Source: Pirellulales bacterium (GTDB lineage: Bacteria > Planctomycetota > Planctomycetia > Pirellulales > PALSA-1355). From it: a stretch of DNA of 64,000 nt. The stretch covers positions 1 to 64,000 of the forward strand of contig JALHMI010000017.1 of NCBI GenBank assembly GCA_022844125.1, read 5' to 3'. Position numbers and translations under genes: made by a program. The notes beneath the pieces were generated by a model, which made no database searches, was not told where the DNA came from, and was given only the letters and a program-made list of their open reading frames with translations. Below are positions 24,347-35,229 of the stretch, piece after piece. Each line of letters starts with the position of its first letter. Positions within the stretch are counted from its first letter, which is position 1.

Positions 24347-25153
24347 GTGGAAACAACGACCGCCCCGGTTCCCACCAGCGTCCCCAAGCCGTCGTTTCTT
24401 GTCCGTCACCAGTTCATCATCTACCGCCTGTTTTCGCTGGCTGGGTTGATCCCGGTAGGGGCCTACATGGTCGTCCACCTGCTCACCAATGCCTCGGTGA
24501 TCAACGGCGTTTCGGCCTTCCAGGAGAACGTCGACCGGATCCACTCGCTGGGCAAGGCCCTGTGGATCGTCGAGTGGACGTTCATCTTCATCCCGCTCAT
24601 GTTCCATGCGGCGGTCGGCTGGCTGATCATCTCGGGCGCGATGCCAAACACCGGCTCGTACGCCTACGCCAGCAACATCCGCTACACGTTGCAGCGAGCC
24701 ACGGGCATCATTGCCTTCGTGTTCATCGTGTTTCACGTGATCCAGTTGCACCACTTTTTTGGAGCGCCGTTCAAAGAGATTGGCGATACGAAGTTCGGCG
24801 CCCAGTTCGACCCCACGCATGCCGCCAGTAGCGCCGCCGTGGCCCTGCAGCCGCTGTGGATCAAGGGGCTGTACCTAGTCGGCATGCTCTCGGCGATCTA
24901 TCACTTTGCCAACGGCCTTTGGACGCAGGGCATCACCTGGGGCATCTGGACCAGCGCCAAAGCCCAGCAGCGGGCGAGCTGGGTCAGCGTCTTCGTCGGA
25001 CTGTTGCTGACTGCGGTCGGCGTCACGGCCTTGGCCGGCTTCAGTTTTGTCGATGTCGAGCGGGCCGAAAAGGTTGAGAATGCCATGGAAGCGCAGCGGG
25101 CCGAGATTCGCGCCCTGGACGTCGCACCGGGCGAAGCGCCCGCGGAGCATTAA
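24347..25153 (+). CDS. sdhC: Succinate dehydrogenase cytochrome b subunit
   Basis: 268 residues from GTG 24347, with AGGAAAG seven bases upstream. Five transmembrane helices carry the candidate haem ligands H44 (YMVVHLLT), and His residues in LMFHAAVGWL, FIVFHVIQLHHF and SAIYHFANGLW. A single, fused membrane subunit of this type is the cytochrome b558 of B-type succinate:quinone oxidoreductases (Bacillus, epsilonproteobacteria, Bacteroidetes, planctomycetes), with two haems b and no SdhD. A charged C-terminal tail of about 30 residues is extra. It is first in an operon with sdhA (94-base gap) and sdhB. Confidence 0.93.
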   Translation: METTTAPVPTSVPKPSFLVRHQFIIYRLFSLAGLIPVGAYMVVHLLTNASVINGVSAFQENVDRIHSLGKALWIVEWTFIFIPLMFHAAVGWLIISGAMPNTGSYAYASNIRYTLQRATGIIAFVFIVFHVIQLHHFFGAPFKEIGDTKFGAQFDPTHAASSAAVALQPLWIKGLYLVGMLSAIYHFANGLWTQGITWGIWTSAKAQQRASWVSVFVGLLLTAVGVTALAGFSFVDVERAEKVENAMEAQRAEIRALDVAPGEAPAEH

Positions 25154-25247
25154 GTCTGCCGAACAACAAATCGCCGCGAGCCGCGACCTATCGCGCCGCG
25201 AGAGATCTGAACCACAAACAACGATTTCTGAAAACGAGCGTGTTCTG

Positions 25248-27245
25248 ATGGCAAAGCAGCGAGTGATGATCGTCGGTGGTGGCTTGGCCGGTCTGGCAGC
25301 CGCCATGAAACTGGCCGAACTGGAAATCCCGGTCGACTTGATGAGCCTGACGCCGGTGAAGCGGTCGCACAGCGTGTGTGCCCAGGGTGGCATTAACAGC
25401 GTGAACGCGGTCACCCGGCAGCAGGGCGACAGCGAATGGCTGCACCTCGACGACACCGTCTATGGCGGCGACTTCCTGCAGCATCAGCCGCCGGTCAAAG
25501 AGATGACCGAGTGGGGCCCGAAGATCATCGACCTGATGGACCGGCTGGGCGTGCCGTTCAATCGCACGGCCGAGGGCTTTCGCGATCAGCGCCGCTTCGG
25601 CGGCACCCTCTTCAAGCGAACCGCTTTCTCGGGCGCGACCACCGGCCAGCAGTTGCTCTATGCCCTGGATGACCAGGTCCGCCGCTGGACGGTCGAAGGC
25701 CGCATCAAGATTTACGAAGCCTGGGATTTCCTCGGTCCGATCCTGGATGCCGACGGCGTTTGCCGCGGAGCGATCGGCCAGGATCTGGTCTCGATGGAGA
25801 TTCGGGCCTTCCCCGCCGCCGCGGTGATCATCGCCTCGGGCGGATGCGGTTTGATTTATGGCCGATCGACGATGTCGATGGCCTGCACCGGCAGCGCCGC
25901 CAGCCGCGCGTTTCAGGCCGGCGCGAGGTACGGCAATCCCGAGTTCATCCAGGTCCACCCGACCGCGATTCCGGGCGCGGACAAGCTCCGCCTGATGAGC
26001 GAGAGCGCTCGCGGCGAAGGTGGCCGCGTGTGGGTGCCGCGCAAGCCGCAGGATCCGCGCCCGCCGCGCGAGATTCCCGAGAACGAGCGGTACTATTTCC
26101 TCGAAGAGCGCTACCCGACGTACGGCAACCTCGTGCCGCGCGACATTGCCACGCGCGAGATCTTCAGCGTTTGCACCGAGGACGGGCTGAGTGTCGACAA
26201 GGATCGCCTGGCGGTGTACCTCGACCTGACACATATCCCCCGGGCCACGCTCGACATCAAGCTGGGCGGCATCCTGCACATTTACGAGAAGTTCCAAGGC
26301 GTCGACCCGCGCGAAGTGCCGATGAAGATTTTCCCCGCCGTGCATTACTCGATGGGCGGTCTGTGGGTCGACTACGAGAAGAACGCTGCGGGCGGCCTGA
26401 CGATGGGTTCGCCGCGCAACCAGCGGACGAACGTCCCGCAGCTCTATGCGATCGGCGAATGCGACTATCAGTATCACGGGGCGAATCGCCTGGGCGCGAA
26501 CTCGCTGCTCTCGTGCATCTTCAGCGGCCTGGTCGTGGCGCCAAGCGTGGCCAACGTGATCAAGACCGCCAAGCCGGCCGAAGAGTCGCTGCTTAAGTCT
26601 GCGGTGGCCGAAAAGCAGGCCGAGCACGACCAGATGCTGCGTCGTCCGACCGGCGGCGAAAACCCCTACCTGATCCATCAGGAACTGGGGAACGTCATGA
26701 CCAAGTCCTGCACCGTCGTGCGTCACAACAACGTATTGCGCGAGGCGATCGACAAGGTGAACGAGCTCGGCGAGCGATCGAAACGCTGCTCGCTCTCGGA
26801 CAGCGGTAACTGGAACAACCAGAACGTGATGTTCACCAAAGCCCTGCGCGACATGTTCCCGCTGGCCAAGGCGATCCTGCTGGGCGCGCTGGCTCGCGAC
26901 GAATGCCGCGGTGCTCACTTCAAGCCCGAGTTTGCGATGCCGGGCCTCACCGCGACCGATCCGGCGGAGTTGCGCCGCGAAGCCGAGGCCTGGGTCGACA
27001 GGTTCGATGCGAACACCAACAAGTGGCTCAAGAGCACGATCGCCAGTTGCGACAAGCAAGGCGAAGTGAGCCTGAGCTACGAGGACGTCGACACGACGCT
27101 GATCAAGCCGCGTCCCCGGCTATATGGCCTGGTCGGCGCCGGCATGATCGAAGAAGTCTGGAAGGCACGTCAGGCGGCGAAGAGTTCGAGCGAAGGCAAC
27201 GGCAGCGCGGCCAAGAGCGCCCCGCAACCGGCCGTCGCGCACTAA
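25248..27245 (+). CDS. sdhA: Succinate dehydrogenase flavoprotein subunit
   Basis: 665 residues from ATG 25248. The FAD-binding Rossmann motif is at residues 6-22 (MIVGGGLAGLAAAMKLAE). The covalent-FAD region reads KRSHSVCAQGGIN, and the active-site/capping region has QVHPTAIPGADKLRLMSE and RGEGGRVWVP. The C-terminal FAD contact is RLGANSLLSCIFSG. It oxidises succinate to fumarate (or the reverse) at the cytoplasmic face of the membrane. The length and the B-type partner subunit match the Bacillus/epsilonproteobacterial kind. It is the middle gene of sdhC-sdhA-sdhB. Confidence 0.95.
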   Translation: MAKQRVMIVGGGLAGLAAAMKLAELEIPVDLMSLTPVKRSHSVCAQGGINSVNAVTRQQGDSEWLHLDDTVYGGDFLQHQPPVKEMTEWGPKIIDLMDRLGVPFNRTAEGFRDQRRFGGTLFKRTAFSGATTGQQLLYALDDQVRRWTVEGRIKIYEAWDFLGPILDADGVCRGAIGQDLVSMEIRAFPAAAVIIASGGCGLIYGRSTMSMACTGSAASRAFQAGARYGNPEFIQVHPTAIPGADKLRLMSESARGEGGRVWVPRKPQDPRPPREIPENERYYFLEERYPTYGNLVPRDIATREIFSVCTEDGLSVDKDRLAVYLDLTHIPRATLDIKLGGILHIYEKFQGVDPREVPMKIFPAVHYSMGGLWVDYEKNAAGGLTMGSPRNQRTNVPQLYAIGECDYQYHGANRLGANSLLSCIFSGLVVAPSVANVIKTAKPAEESLLKSAVAEKQAEHDQMLRRPTGGENPYLIHQELGNVMTKSCTVVRHNNVLREAIDKVNELGERSKRCSLSDSGNWNNQNVMFTKALRDMFPLAKAILLGALARDECRGAHFKPEFAMPGLTATDPAELRREAEAWVDRFDANTNKWLKSTIASCDKQGEVSLSYEDVDTTLIKPRPRLYGLVGAGMIEEVWKARQAAKSSSEGNGSAAKSAPQPAVAH

Positions 27246-27330
27246 CCTTCAACCGAGTCGATAAAAATTCCACGGCAGCCAGCTTTTACTGCACGCAACT
27301 GAGCCAGCAAACCTAGCGAACTAGCGAACG

Positions 27331-28191
27331 ATGAGCGATACACACAACGGACAGGGACACTCGCACGCCCGGCGAACTTTCGAGGTGCGTGTTTTGCGAC
27401 AGGACGATCCCGAGTCGCCCAGCTACTGGGAACGGCATCGGCTCGACTATGAGCCCGACATGAACGTCACCAGCGTGCTGCAGCGGATTGCCGCCCAGGC
27501 CGAGACGGTCGACGGCGTGCACGTCGCGCCGGTGTCGTACGATTCCAACTGCCTGGAAGAAGTCTGCGGCGCTTGCACGATGATCATCAACGGCCGCGTG
27601 CGGCAGGCCTGCTCGGCGCTGGTCGACCGGCTGCTCGAAGATCGGCCGGGCGAGATCGAACTGCAGCCGATGTCGAAGTTCCCGGTGATTCGCGACCTGG
27701 CGGTTCGTCGCCGGCGGTTGTTCCGGGCGCTCGAGAAGGTCAAGGCCTGGCTTCCGGTCGACAACTACTACAACATGGGTCCCGGCCCGCGGCAATCGCC
27801 CGAGCAGCAGGAGCAGGCCTATCCGCTCTACGAGTGCATGAGCTGCGGCTGTTGTCTCGACGCTTGCCCGCAGTACAGCCACGTCGAGGTGGTGCGGGCC
27901 GAGGGCGAGACCGACGAGCAGTTCAAGACGCGCGAGAACGCGACGTTCGATCAATACTTCATCGGCGCGCACGCGATCAGCCAGGTGGTGTTCTACAACA
28001 TGAACCCCACGGGCCAGAACAACGCCGGCGAACGGCTGGACGCGATGACCGAGCCGGGCGGCATTCAGGTTTGCGGCAACGCCCAGAACTGCGTGGCCGT
28101 GTGTCCCAAGTCGATTCCGCTCACCACCAGCATCGGCCGCGCGGGCCGAGCCGCCACGAAGCGGATGTTTACGAAGTGGTTTGATAAGTAA
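27331..28191 (+). CDS. sdhB: Succinate dehydrogenase iron-sulfur subunit
   Basis: 286 residues. The N-terminal ferredoxin fold binds [2Fe-2S] through C74, C79, C82 and C94 (CLEEVCGAC and RQACSAL). The C-terminal domain binds [4Fe-4S] and [3Fe-4S] through CMSCGCCLDACP (from C169) and VCGNAQNCVAVCPKS. It passes electrons from SdhA to the haems of SdhC. The His-rich N-terminal tail (HNGQGHSHARR) is longer than usual. It ends the operon; the PII gene on the opposite strand ends four bases further on, so transcripts from the two sides must overlap. Confidence 0.95.
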   Translation: MSDTHNGQGHSHARRTFEVRVLRQDDPESPSYWERHRLDYEPDMNVTSVLQRIAAQAETVDGVHVAPVSYDSNCLEEVCGACTMIINGRVRQACSALVDRLLEDRPGEIELQPMSKFPVIRDLAVRRRRLFRALEKVKAWLPVDNYYNMGPGPRQSPEQQEQAYPLYECMSCGCCLDACPQYSHVEVVRAEGETDEQFKTRENATFDQYFIGAHAISQVVFYNMNPTGQNNAGERLDAMTEPGGIQVCGNAQNCVAVCPKSIPLTTSIGRAGRAATKRMFTKWFDK

Positions 28192-28195
28192 ACGA

Positions 28196-28507
28196 CTAAA
28201 AATCAATCGTCGTTTCGGCGGTCGGCATGATGAAGACTTTGCCGTCGCCCATCCGGCCGGTGCGGGCCACTTCCACGATCTTTCGGTAGACCTCTTCGGC
28301 CCGGGTGTCGTCGACCCACAGGGTGATCTCGACCTTGGGCAGGAAGGCCAGCGAGTATTCGCTCTCGGCGTACTGGTCGAGATAGCTTTTCTGCCGGCCG
28401 TAGCCCTTCACCTCGCGGACGCTGCAAGCTTCGAGCGGGGCCCGCTTGAGGCTCTCGAGCACCTTCTCGGCGAGGAACGGTTTGACGATGGCGATGATCT
28501 GCTTCAT
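28196..28507 (-). CDS. PII-family signal transduction protein
   Basis: 103 residues. The PII fold is clear: MKQIIAIVKPF start, EVKGYGRQKSY entering the T-loop, Tyr51 at exactly the uridylylation position (AESEYSLAF), LPKVEI (K58) and the ATP-binding TGRMGDGKVFI (K90). The C-terminus is about nine residues shorter than GlnB and lacks the RTGE-type arginine end, so nucleotide binding may differ. PII proteins report ATP/ADP and 2-oxoglutarate levels, usually to nitrogen metabolism. No amtB or glnA is adjacent; the partner gene is the 2Fe-2S ferredoxin 52 bases upstream, probably in the same transcript. A glnB or glnK assignment is not possible from context. Confidence 0.88.
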   Translation of the reverse strand: MKQIIAIVKPFLAEKVLESLKRAPLEACSVREVKGYGRQKSYLDQYAESEYSLAFLPKVEITLWVDDTRAEEVYRKIVEVARTGRMGDGKVFIMPTAETTIDF

Positions 28508-28559
28508 GGGTGTTCGCCGCCAAGCGTCGCAGAGCTATTAGCCGCCCGTGCTCGCTCGT

Positions 28560-28907
28560 CTAACTGAAGAAGTTCTCGCCGAACCAGTTCATTGAGGGCG
28601 TGGTCGTGACTTCGATGTCGCCGTTCACCTCGGTCTGGCAGGCGAGCCGCATCTTGTCTTCGTTGCCGATGTAGGCCATCGACATGCCGAGCCGCGTCTT
28701 CTCGATGAAGCCCATGGGGCTCGTGTGGTCCATGCCCTTGGTGACCAGGACGCGGCAACTTCCGCAGGAGCCCAGGCCGTGGCAGTTGACGATCTTGTTG
28801 ATCCCGGGATACAGGGCCACGCCCGCTCGCAGCGCTTCGCGGCGGAGGTTCGAGCCGTCGGGGACCTGGATTTCCTTCTTCTCGTTTACGAACTTGATGA
28901 TCGCCAT
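28560..28907 (-). CDS. 2Fe-2S ferredoxin
   Basis: 115 residues from ATG 28907, which has GGGAAG as ribosome site; a GTG four codons upstream is an alternative. Cluster ligands are C42, C48, C51 (CHGLGSCGSC) and C90 (RLACQT), i.e. C-x5-C-x2-C-x38-C, typical of plant/adrenodoxin-type [2Fe-2S] ferredoxins. It is a soluble electron carrier. The sequence between the third and fourth Cys is long and contains GFIEKTRLGMSMAYIGNEDK, which I read as a planctomycete/cyanobacterial-like variant. It is first gene of a probable two-gene unit with PII. Confidence 0.88.
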   Translation of the reverse strand: MAIIKFVNEKKEIQVPDGSNLRREALRAGVALYPGINKIVNCHGLGSCGSCRVLVTKGMDHTSPMGFIEKTRLGMSMAYIGNEDKMRLACQTEVNGDIEVTTTPSMNWFGENFFS

Positions 28908-29090
28908 CGGGCTTCCCACGTGAGCAGTAGTTACGAACGGATCGGCCGGTTTGCCGGAAGCCCCTAATTTAGCCCTGTCGCCCGTGAAAATCTAGCACGG
29001 GAAGATCCGGTAGAACGTCGCAAAATCCGTCCATTGAGGGCAATCCGGCTATATTGCGATGAAAGCCGAAAGAAGGACCCCCGATCTCGG

Positions 29091-30014
29091 ATGGCAACGA
29101 TGAAACCTCGTCTTCTAATTCTCGGCGCGAGCGGCTTTGTCGGCTCGCATTGGGCTCGCGCGGCCGCGGCCCAGTTCGAAGTGTTCCAGGCTGCGAGGCA
29201 CGTGCCCGGTGACTCGCCAGGCTGGCTCGCCGTCGACATCACCGACCGCGCGAGCGTGGACGCCGCGTTCGAAGCGGCCCGGCCTGATCAGGTGACGCTG
29301 CTGGCAGCGATTTCCGACATCGACCGCTGCCAGCGCGAGCCAGAGCTGGCCGAGCGGATCAACGTCGATGGCGCGCGCAACGTCGCCAAGGCCTGCGCCC
29401 GTACCGGCGCGCGGCTGCTGTACACCTCGACGGACGCCGTGTTCGATGGCACGCGGGGCTATTACCGCGAAGACGACACGCCCACGCCGCCAAACTTTTA
29501 CGGCGAGACGAAAGCCCGGGCCGAGCGGATCGTCGCGGAACTCTGCCCCGATGCGCTCATCGTCCGCCTGTCGCTTGTCTTAGGCACCAGCGTCACGGGC
29601 GGCGGCAACTCGTATCTAGAAAAGGTCATGGGCAACTTGCGCGCGGGGAACGAGATCATCTCGCCGACGTACGAGTATCGCAATCCGCTCGACGCGGGCA
29701 CGCTCGCGGCCATCCTGCTGGAGCTCTCTTCGAACCGCGACGCACGCGGCATCTTTCACGCGGGGGCAAGCGACAAAATCTCCAGGTTCGACCTGGCCCT
29801 GGCGATCGCCCGGCACGTGGGTGCTGAAGAGCGGCTGATCGTGCCGCAGACGGCGCCCGTGCCGGGTCGCGCACCGCGCGGCCGCGACGACTTTTTGGCC
29901 ACCGACCGCCTGGCGGCAACATGCCGCACGCCGATACCCGCCTGCCGCGAAGTGCTCCAGCGGGCGCTGTCTGGCGTCGATCCGCCGGTTGCGCGAACCG
30001 ACCCGGCCCGCTGA
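29091..30014 (+). CDS. NAD(P)-dependent sugar epimerase / RmlD-like reductase
   Basis: 307 residues from ATG 29091 (a second ATG lies at 29100). Extended short-chain dehydrogenase fold: nucleotide-binding LILGASGFVGSHW at the start, TSTDAVFDG before the active site, and the catalytic Tyr/Lys in NFYGETKARAE. The pattern STDAVFDG...Y..ED and the length resemble dTDP-4-dehydrorhamnose reductase (RmlD) and related NAD-dependent epimerases. No other rhamnose or polysaccharide genes are adjacent, so the substrate is open. The protein is cytosolic. Confidence 0.82.
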   Translation: MATMKPRLLILGASGFVGSHWARAAAAQFEVFQAARHVPGDSPGWLAVDITDRASVDAAFEAARPDQVTLLAAISDIDRCQREPELAERINVDGARNVAKACARTGARLLYTSTDAVFDGTRGYYREDDTPTPPNFYGETKARAERIVAELCPDALIVRLSLVLGTSVTGGGNSYLEKVMGNLRAGNEIISPTYEYRNPLDAGTLAAILLELSSNRDARGIFHAGASDKISRFDLALAIARHVGAEERLIVPQTAPVPGRAPRGRDDFLATDRLAATCRTPIPACREVLQRALSGVDPPVARTDPAR

Positions 30015-30097
30015 AAATCAGCCCTTTGCCTCCCGGTCCAGAATTGGTAATTTAGGAAGCATGGGCGAAGCGATCGGCCGGCCTCTACCCAGGCCTA

Positions 30098-30125
30098 TTC
30101 CTTTCGCCCCGGCAGACCCGATAAT
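30098..30125 (+). promoter_or_regulatory. Possible promoter of the tRNA-His gene
   Basis: TTCCTT (30098-30103) and GATAAT (30120-30125) with a 16-base spacer, ending 20 bases before the tRNA. The -10 differs from consensus at one base; the -35 is weak. Confidence 0.35.
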
Positions 30126-30145
30126 GGGTGTTGCCAGAGATGCAT

Positions 30146-30220
30146 GGTGGCTGTAGCTCAGTTGGTTAGAGCGCTAGATTGTGGATCTAGAGGTCGCCGG
30201 TTCAAGTCCGGTTAGCCACC
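30146..30220 (+). tRNA. tRNA-His (anticodon GTG)
   Basis: A complete cloverleaf is present. The seven-pair acceptor (30147-30153 with 30213-30219) is extended by the encoded G-1 (30146) opposite discriminator C (30220), the identity signature of tRNA-His. There is a D-arm with AGTTGGTTA, an anticodon stem CTAGA/TCTAG with GTG at 30181-30183, and a T-arm GCCGG-TTCAAGT-CCGGT. CCA is not encoded. It reads histidine codons CAC and CAT. Confidence 0.97.
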
Positions 30221-30303
30221 CTTTCAAAGCAAAAGACAGGACTGTTGCGGCTTCGTCGCGCCGCAATGGTCCTGTGGTGTTTCCAGCTGCATCCCGCGCA
30301 GTG

Positions 30304-31881
30304 TCACGCGTCCTTCGCGCCCGGCTGGCCTGCTTCAACGACAAACGACCGCCGCGTGACCAGCGGAGCGCCCGGCTTGTCGACGAACTCGACCACTCGG
30401 TAATCGCTCCGCCACTCGGTCGGCGTCACCGTGCAGCTCACGTAGCCGCGCTCGGCATTGTGGAACTTCACGAACGGGTTCTCGGCCAGAATCGATGCGG
30501 TGCGCTCGTGCGTCTGCGCGCCGTTGCCGCCCGAGCTGATCGACGTGCCGACGAACTCGGTGCCGACCGTGGGACCGTCCGGCTTGTCGAAATCGGCCTT
30601 CAGATCGTTGACCCAGTTCGAGTGAATGTCGCCGGTGAGCACCACGGGGTTGGGGATCTGCCGCTCGGCAAAGAAGTTCATCAGCCGCTTCGTGGCCACG
30701 TCGCTTGAAGCCCACTTGTCCATGCTGAAGGCCTGATCCGGACCTGGCTTGGCGTCCACCCGGGCGACGATCACCTGCTGCCCCATCGCGTTCCAAACCG
30801 AAGGGGACTCGAGCAGCGTCTTCATCAACCAGCGTTCCTGCGGAATGCCGAGCATCGTGGTGGCCGGATCGAGCACCGCGCCCGTGGCGGGCTGCATGCC
30901 ATCGCCGTTCGGCTGGTCGCTGCGATACTGCCGGGTATCGAGCATCGTGAAGTCGATCAGCCGGCCGTAGGGCACGCGGCGATAGAGCTGCATGTCGGGC
31001 CCGGCCGGCAGCGAATACTTTCGCAGCGGCATGTGTTCATAGTAAGCCTGGTAGCCGTTCGCTCGGCGCGTGAGCAATTGCTCGACCGTGACGTCGTGCT
31101 TTTCGGAGAATTCGCCGGCGTAGTTGTTGTCCACTTCGTGATCGTCCCACACCACGAGCCAGGGGCACAGTGCGTGCATGGCCTGCAGCGCCGCGTCGGT
31201 CTTGTACTGCGCGTGGCGGTTGCGATAGTCGAGGAGCGACATGATCTCGCCCTCGGTATGCATCCGCACGCCACCCTCGCGGCCGCCGTTCTCATAAATG
31301 TAGTCGCCCAGGTGCATCACCATGTCCAAGTCTTCCTTGGCCATGTGCTCATAAGCCGTGTAGTGACCCGACTCCCAGTGCTGGCAAGAGGCGAACGCGA
31401 ACTTCAGTTTCTCGGGCAGCGCATCGGCCGCGGGCGCCGTGCGTGTGCGAGCCGTCTTGGTCTGGGCATCGCCGCAGGAGAAGCGATACCAATAGGGCCG
31501 ATCCGGCTGCAGGCCTTCCACCTCCACATGCACGGAGTGCGCAAGCTGCGGAGTGGCGAGCGATTTGCCCTTGGCCACGACGTTCTTCATCGCGTCGTCG
31601 CTGGCCACTTCCCAGGCGACTTCATACGGCACCGGCGCCACACCACCACCTTCCAGGGGCTTGGGAGCGAGCCGCGTCCAGATCACGAAGCCGTCGGCCG
31701 CGGGTTCGCCCGAACACACGCCCAGCGAGAACGGATCGCTCTCAAAGCTGGGATTCGTCTTGGTTGCACCGATGGCGATCGAACCGAGCCACGGCAGCAC
31801 GGCGAGCGAAGCGCCCGATAGCAGGAACTGGCGGCGGTCAGTGACGAGCTTTTCGGCCTGAGCGAGTCGGCGGAAAGACAT
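30304..31881 (-). CDS. phoD: PhoD-like alkaline phosphatase/phosphodiesterase, Tat-exported
   Basis: 525 residues from ATG 31881. The twin-arginine signal (TDRRQFLLSGASLAVLPWL) is followed by an N-terminal beta domain (FSLGVCSGEP, DGFVIWTRLAP) and the metallophosphatase domain: SCQHWESG, MVMHLGDYIYE, VVWDDHEVDNNY and VVLTGDIHSNWV supply metal ligands of the PhoD family (Fe3+/Ca2+ enzyme in Bacillus). It should hydrolyse phosphomonoesters or diesters outside the cytoplasmic membrane, releasing phosphate. It is co-directional with gyrB, but 297 bases away and probably independent. No Pho-box was identified. Confidence 0.9.
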   Translation of the reverse strand: MSFRRLAQAEKLVTDRRQFLLSGASLAVLPWLGSIAIGATKTNPSFESDPFSLGVCSGEPAADGFVIWTRLAPKPLEGGGVAPVPYEVAWEVASDDAMKNVVAKGKSLATPQLAHSVHVEVEGLQPDRPYWYRFSCGDAQTKTARTRTAPAADALPEKLKFAFASCQHWESGHYTAYEHMAKEDLDMVMHLGDYIYENGGREGGVRMHTEGEIMSLLDYRNRHAQYKTDAALQAMHALCPWLVVWDDHEVDNNYAGEFSEKHDVTVEQLLTRRANGYQAYYEHMPLRKYSLPAGPDMQLYRRVPYGRLIDFTMLDTRQYRSDQPNGDGMQPATGAVLDPATTMLGIPQERWLMKTLLESPSVWNAMGQQVIVARVDAKPGPDQAFSMDKWASSDVATKRLMNFFAERQIPNPVVLTGDIHSNWVNDLKADFDKPDGPTVGTEFVGTSISSGGNGAQTHERTASILAENPFVKFHNAERGYVSCTVTPTEWRSDYRVVEFVDKPGAPLVTRRSFVVEAGQPGAKDA

Positions 31882-32178
31882 GGCGGTGGGTTCCAGGAAG
31901 GAATGGCTGGCGCGGACTGAGCACGAAAGGCCGAGCGGCCCTCGGCGGCACGATGGGTCCATGATAAATCCAGCAGGCGCGCCACGAAAGCAAATTCACG
32001 CATTCCTAACTGTGCCCGCGAGCACAGCCGGTTGTTGCGGAGTGCCATGGGTGCTGCGGAGCAGTCACCCGTGCTGGCCTTGGCACTCGAAGGCAACCCG
32101 AAGGACAAATCCGATCCGTTCGGCAGCACAGGAGAGCCGCGTCGCGGCCGCCTGTGGCACCGACGGCGCGGCTTTTCA

Positions 32179-34764
<2,586 letters not shown>

Positions 34765-34870
34765 TTACCAGATTCGCAGCCCAGGCGATCCTCCTTGCAT
34801 CTCGGCTGCGTACAGGGCGTGTCAGTTCAAAGCACTCTCTGGAACCGGTTCGGGCCAATCCGGTTCCTGT

Positions 34871-35173
34871 TCACGTCAGGGGCCCTACCTTGAATTTCAC
34901 ATCACGGATCTTTTCGTCGGGCACTAATTGGGCGAGCTCGCGGACCAGGGCTTTCTTCTGAAAGCCTAGCTCCTGGGCCAACGTCGAACTTCCCACCAGC
35001 ACCTCGAGAACCCCGCGTTTCACGGCTAAAGCCCGAGTCCGCGTGGCCCATTTCTCACCGGCCGCGGTTCGCCAGGCTTCGGCAAAAGCGCTGGCCGCTT
35101 GCACGCGAGCATATCCGCGCCGCGCCATAAGTTGCGCCAGCACGTCGCCAATGTGTCGTGGTTCGTGGCTCAT
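34871..35173 (-). CDS. dciA: DciA-family (DUF721) replicative helicase operator
   Basis: 100 residues of the DUF721 type: HIGDVLAQLMARRG, AFAEAWRTAAGEKWATRTRALAVKRGVLEVLV and QELGFQKKALVRELAQLV follow the family pattern of a KH-like fold. DciA assists loading of the DnaB helicase in bacteria that lack DnaC or DnaI. The gene sits 56 bases downstream of dnaN and upstream of gyrB, the place where recF usually lies. Context and family agree. Confidence 0.85.
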   Translation of the reverse strand: MSHEPRHIGDVLAQLMARRGYARVQAASAFAEAWRTAAGEKWATRTRALAVKRGVLEVLVGSSTLAQELGFQKKALVRELAQLVPDEKIRDVKFKVGPLT

Positions 35174-35229
35174 CCGCTCTCGCGTGTTCCAGGGATCCGT
35201 CTGTGGCTACCTTGCCATCCGCGCAGTTC

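Noticed and set aside
25188-27059. 623-codon minus-strand frame opposite sdhA
   Set aside because: Shadow of a highly conserved gene; the sense strand encodes SdhA without doubt.
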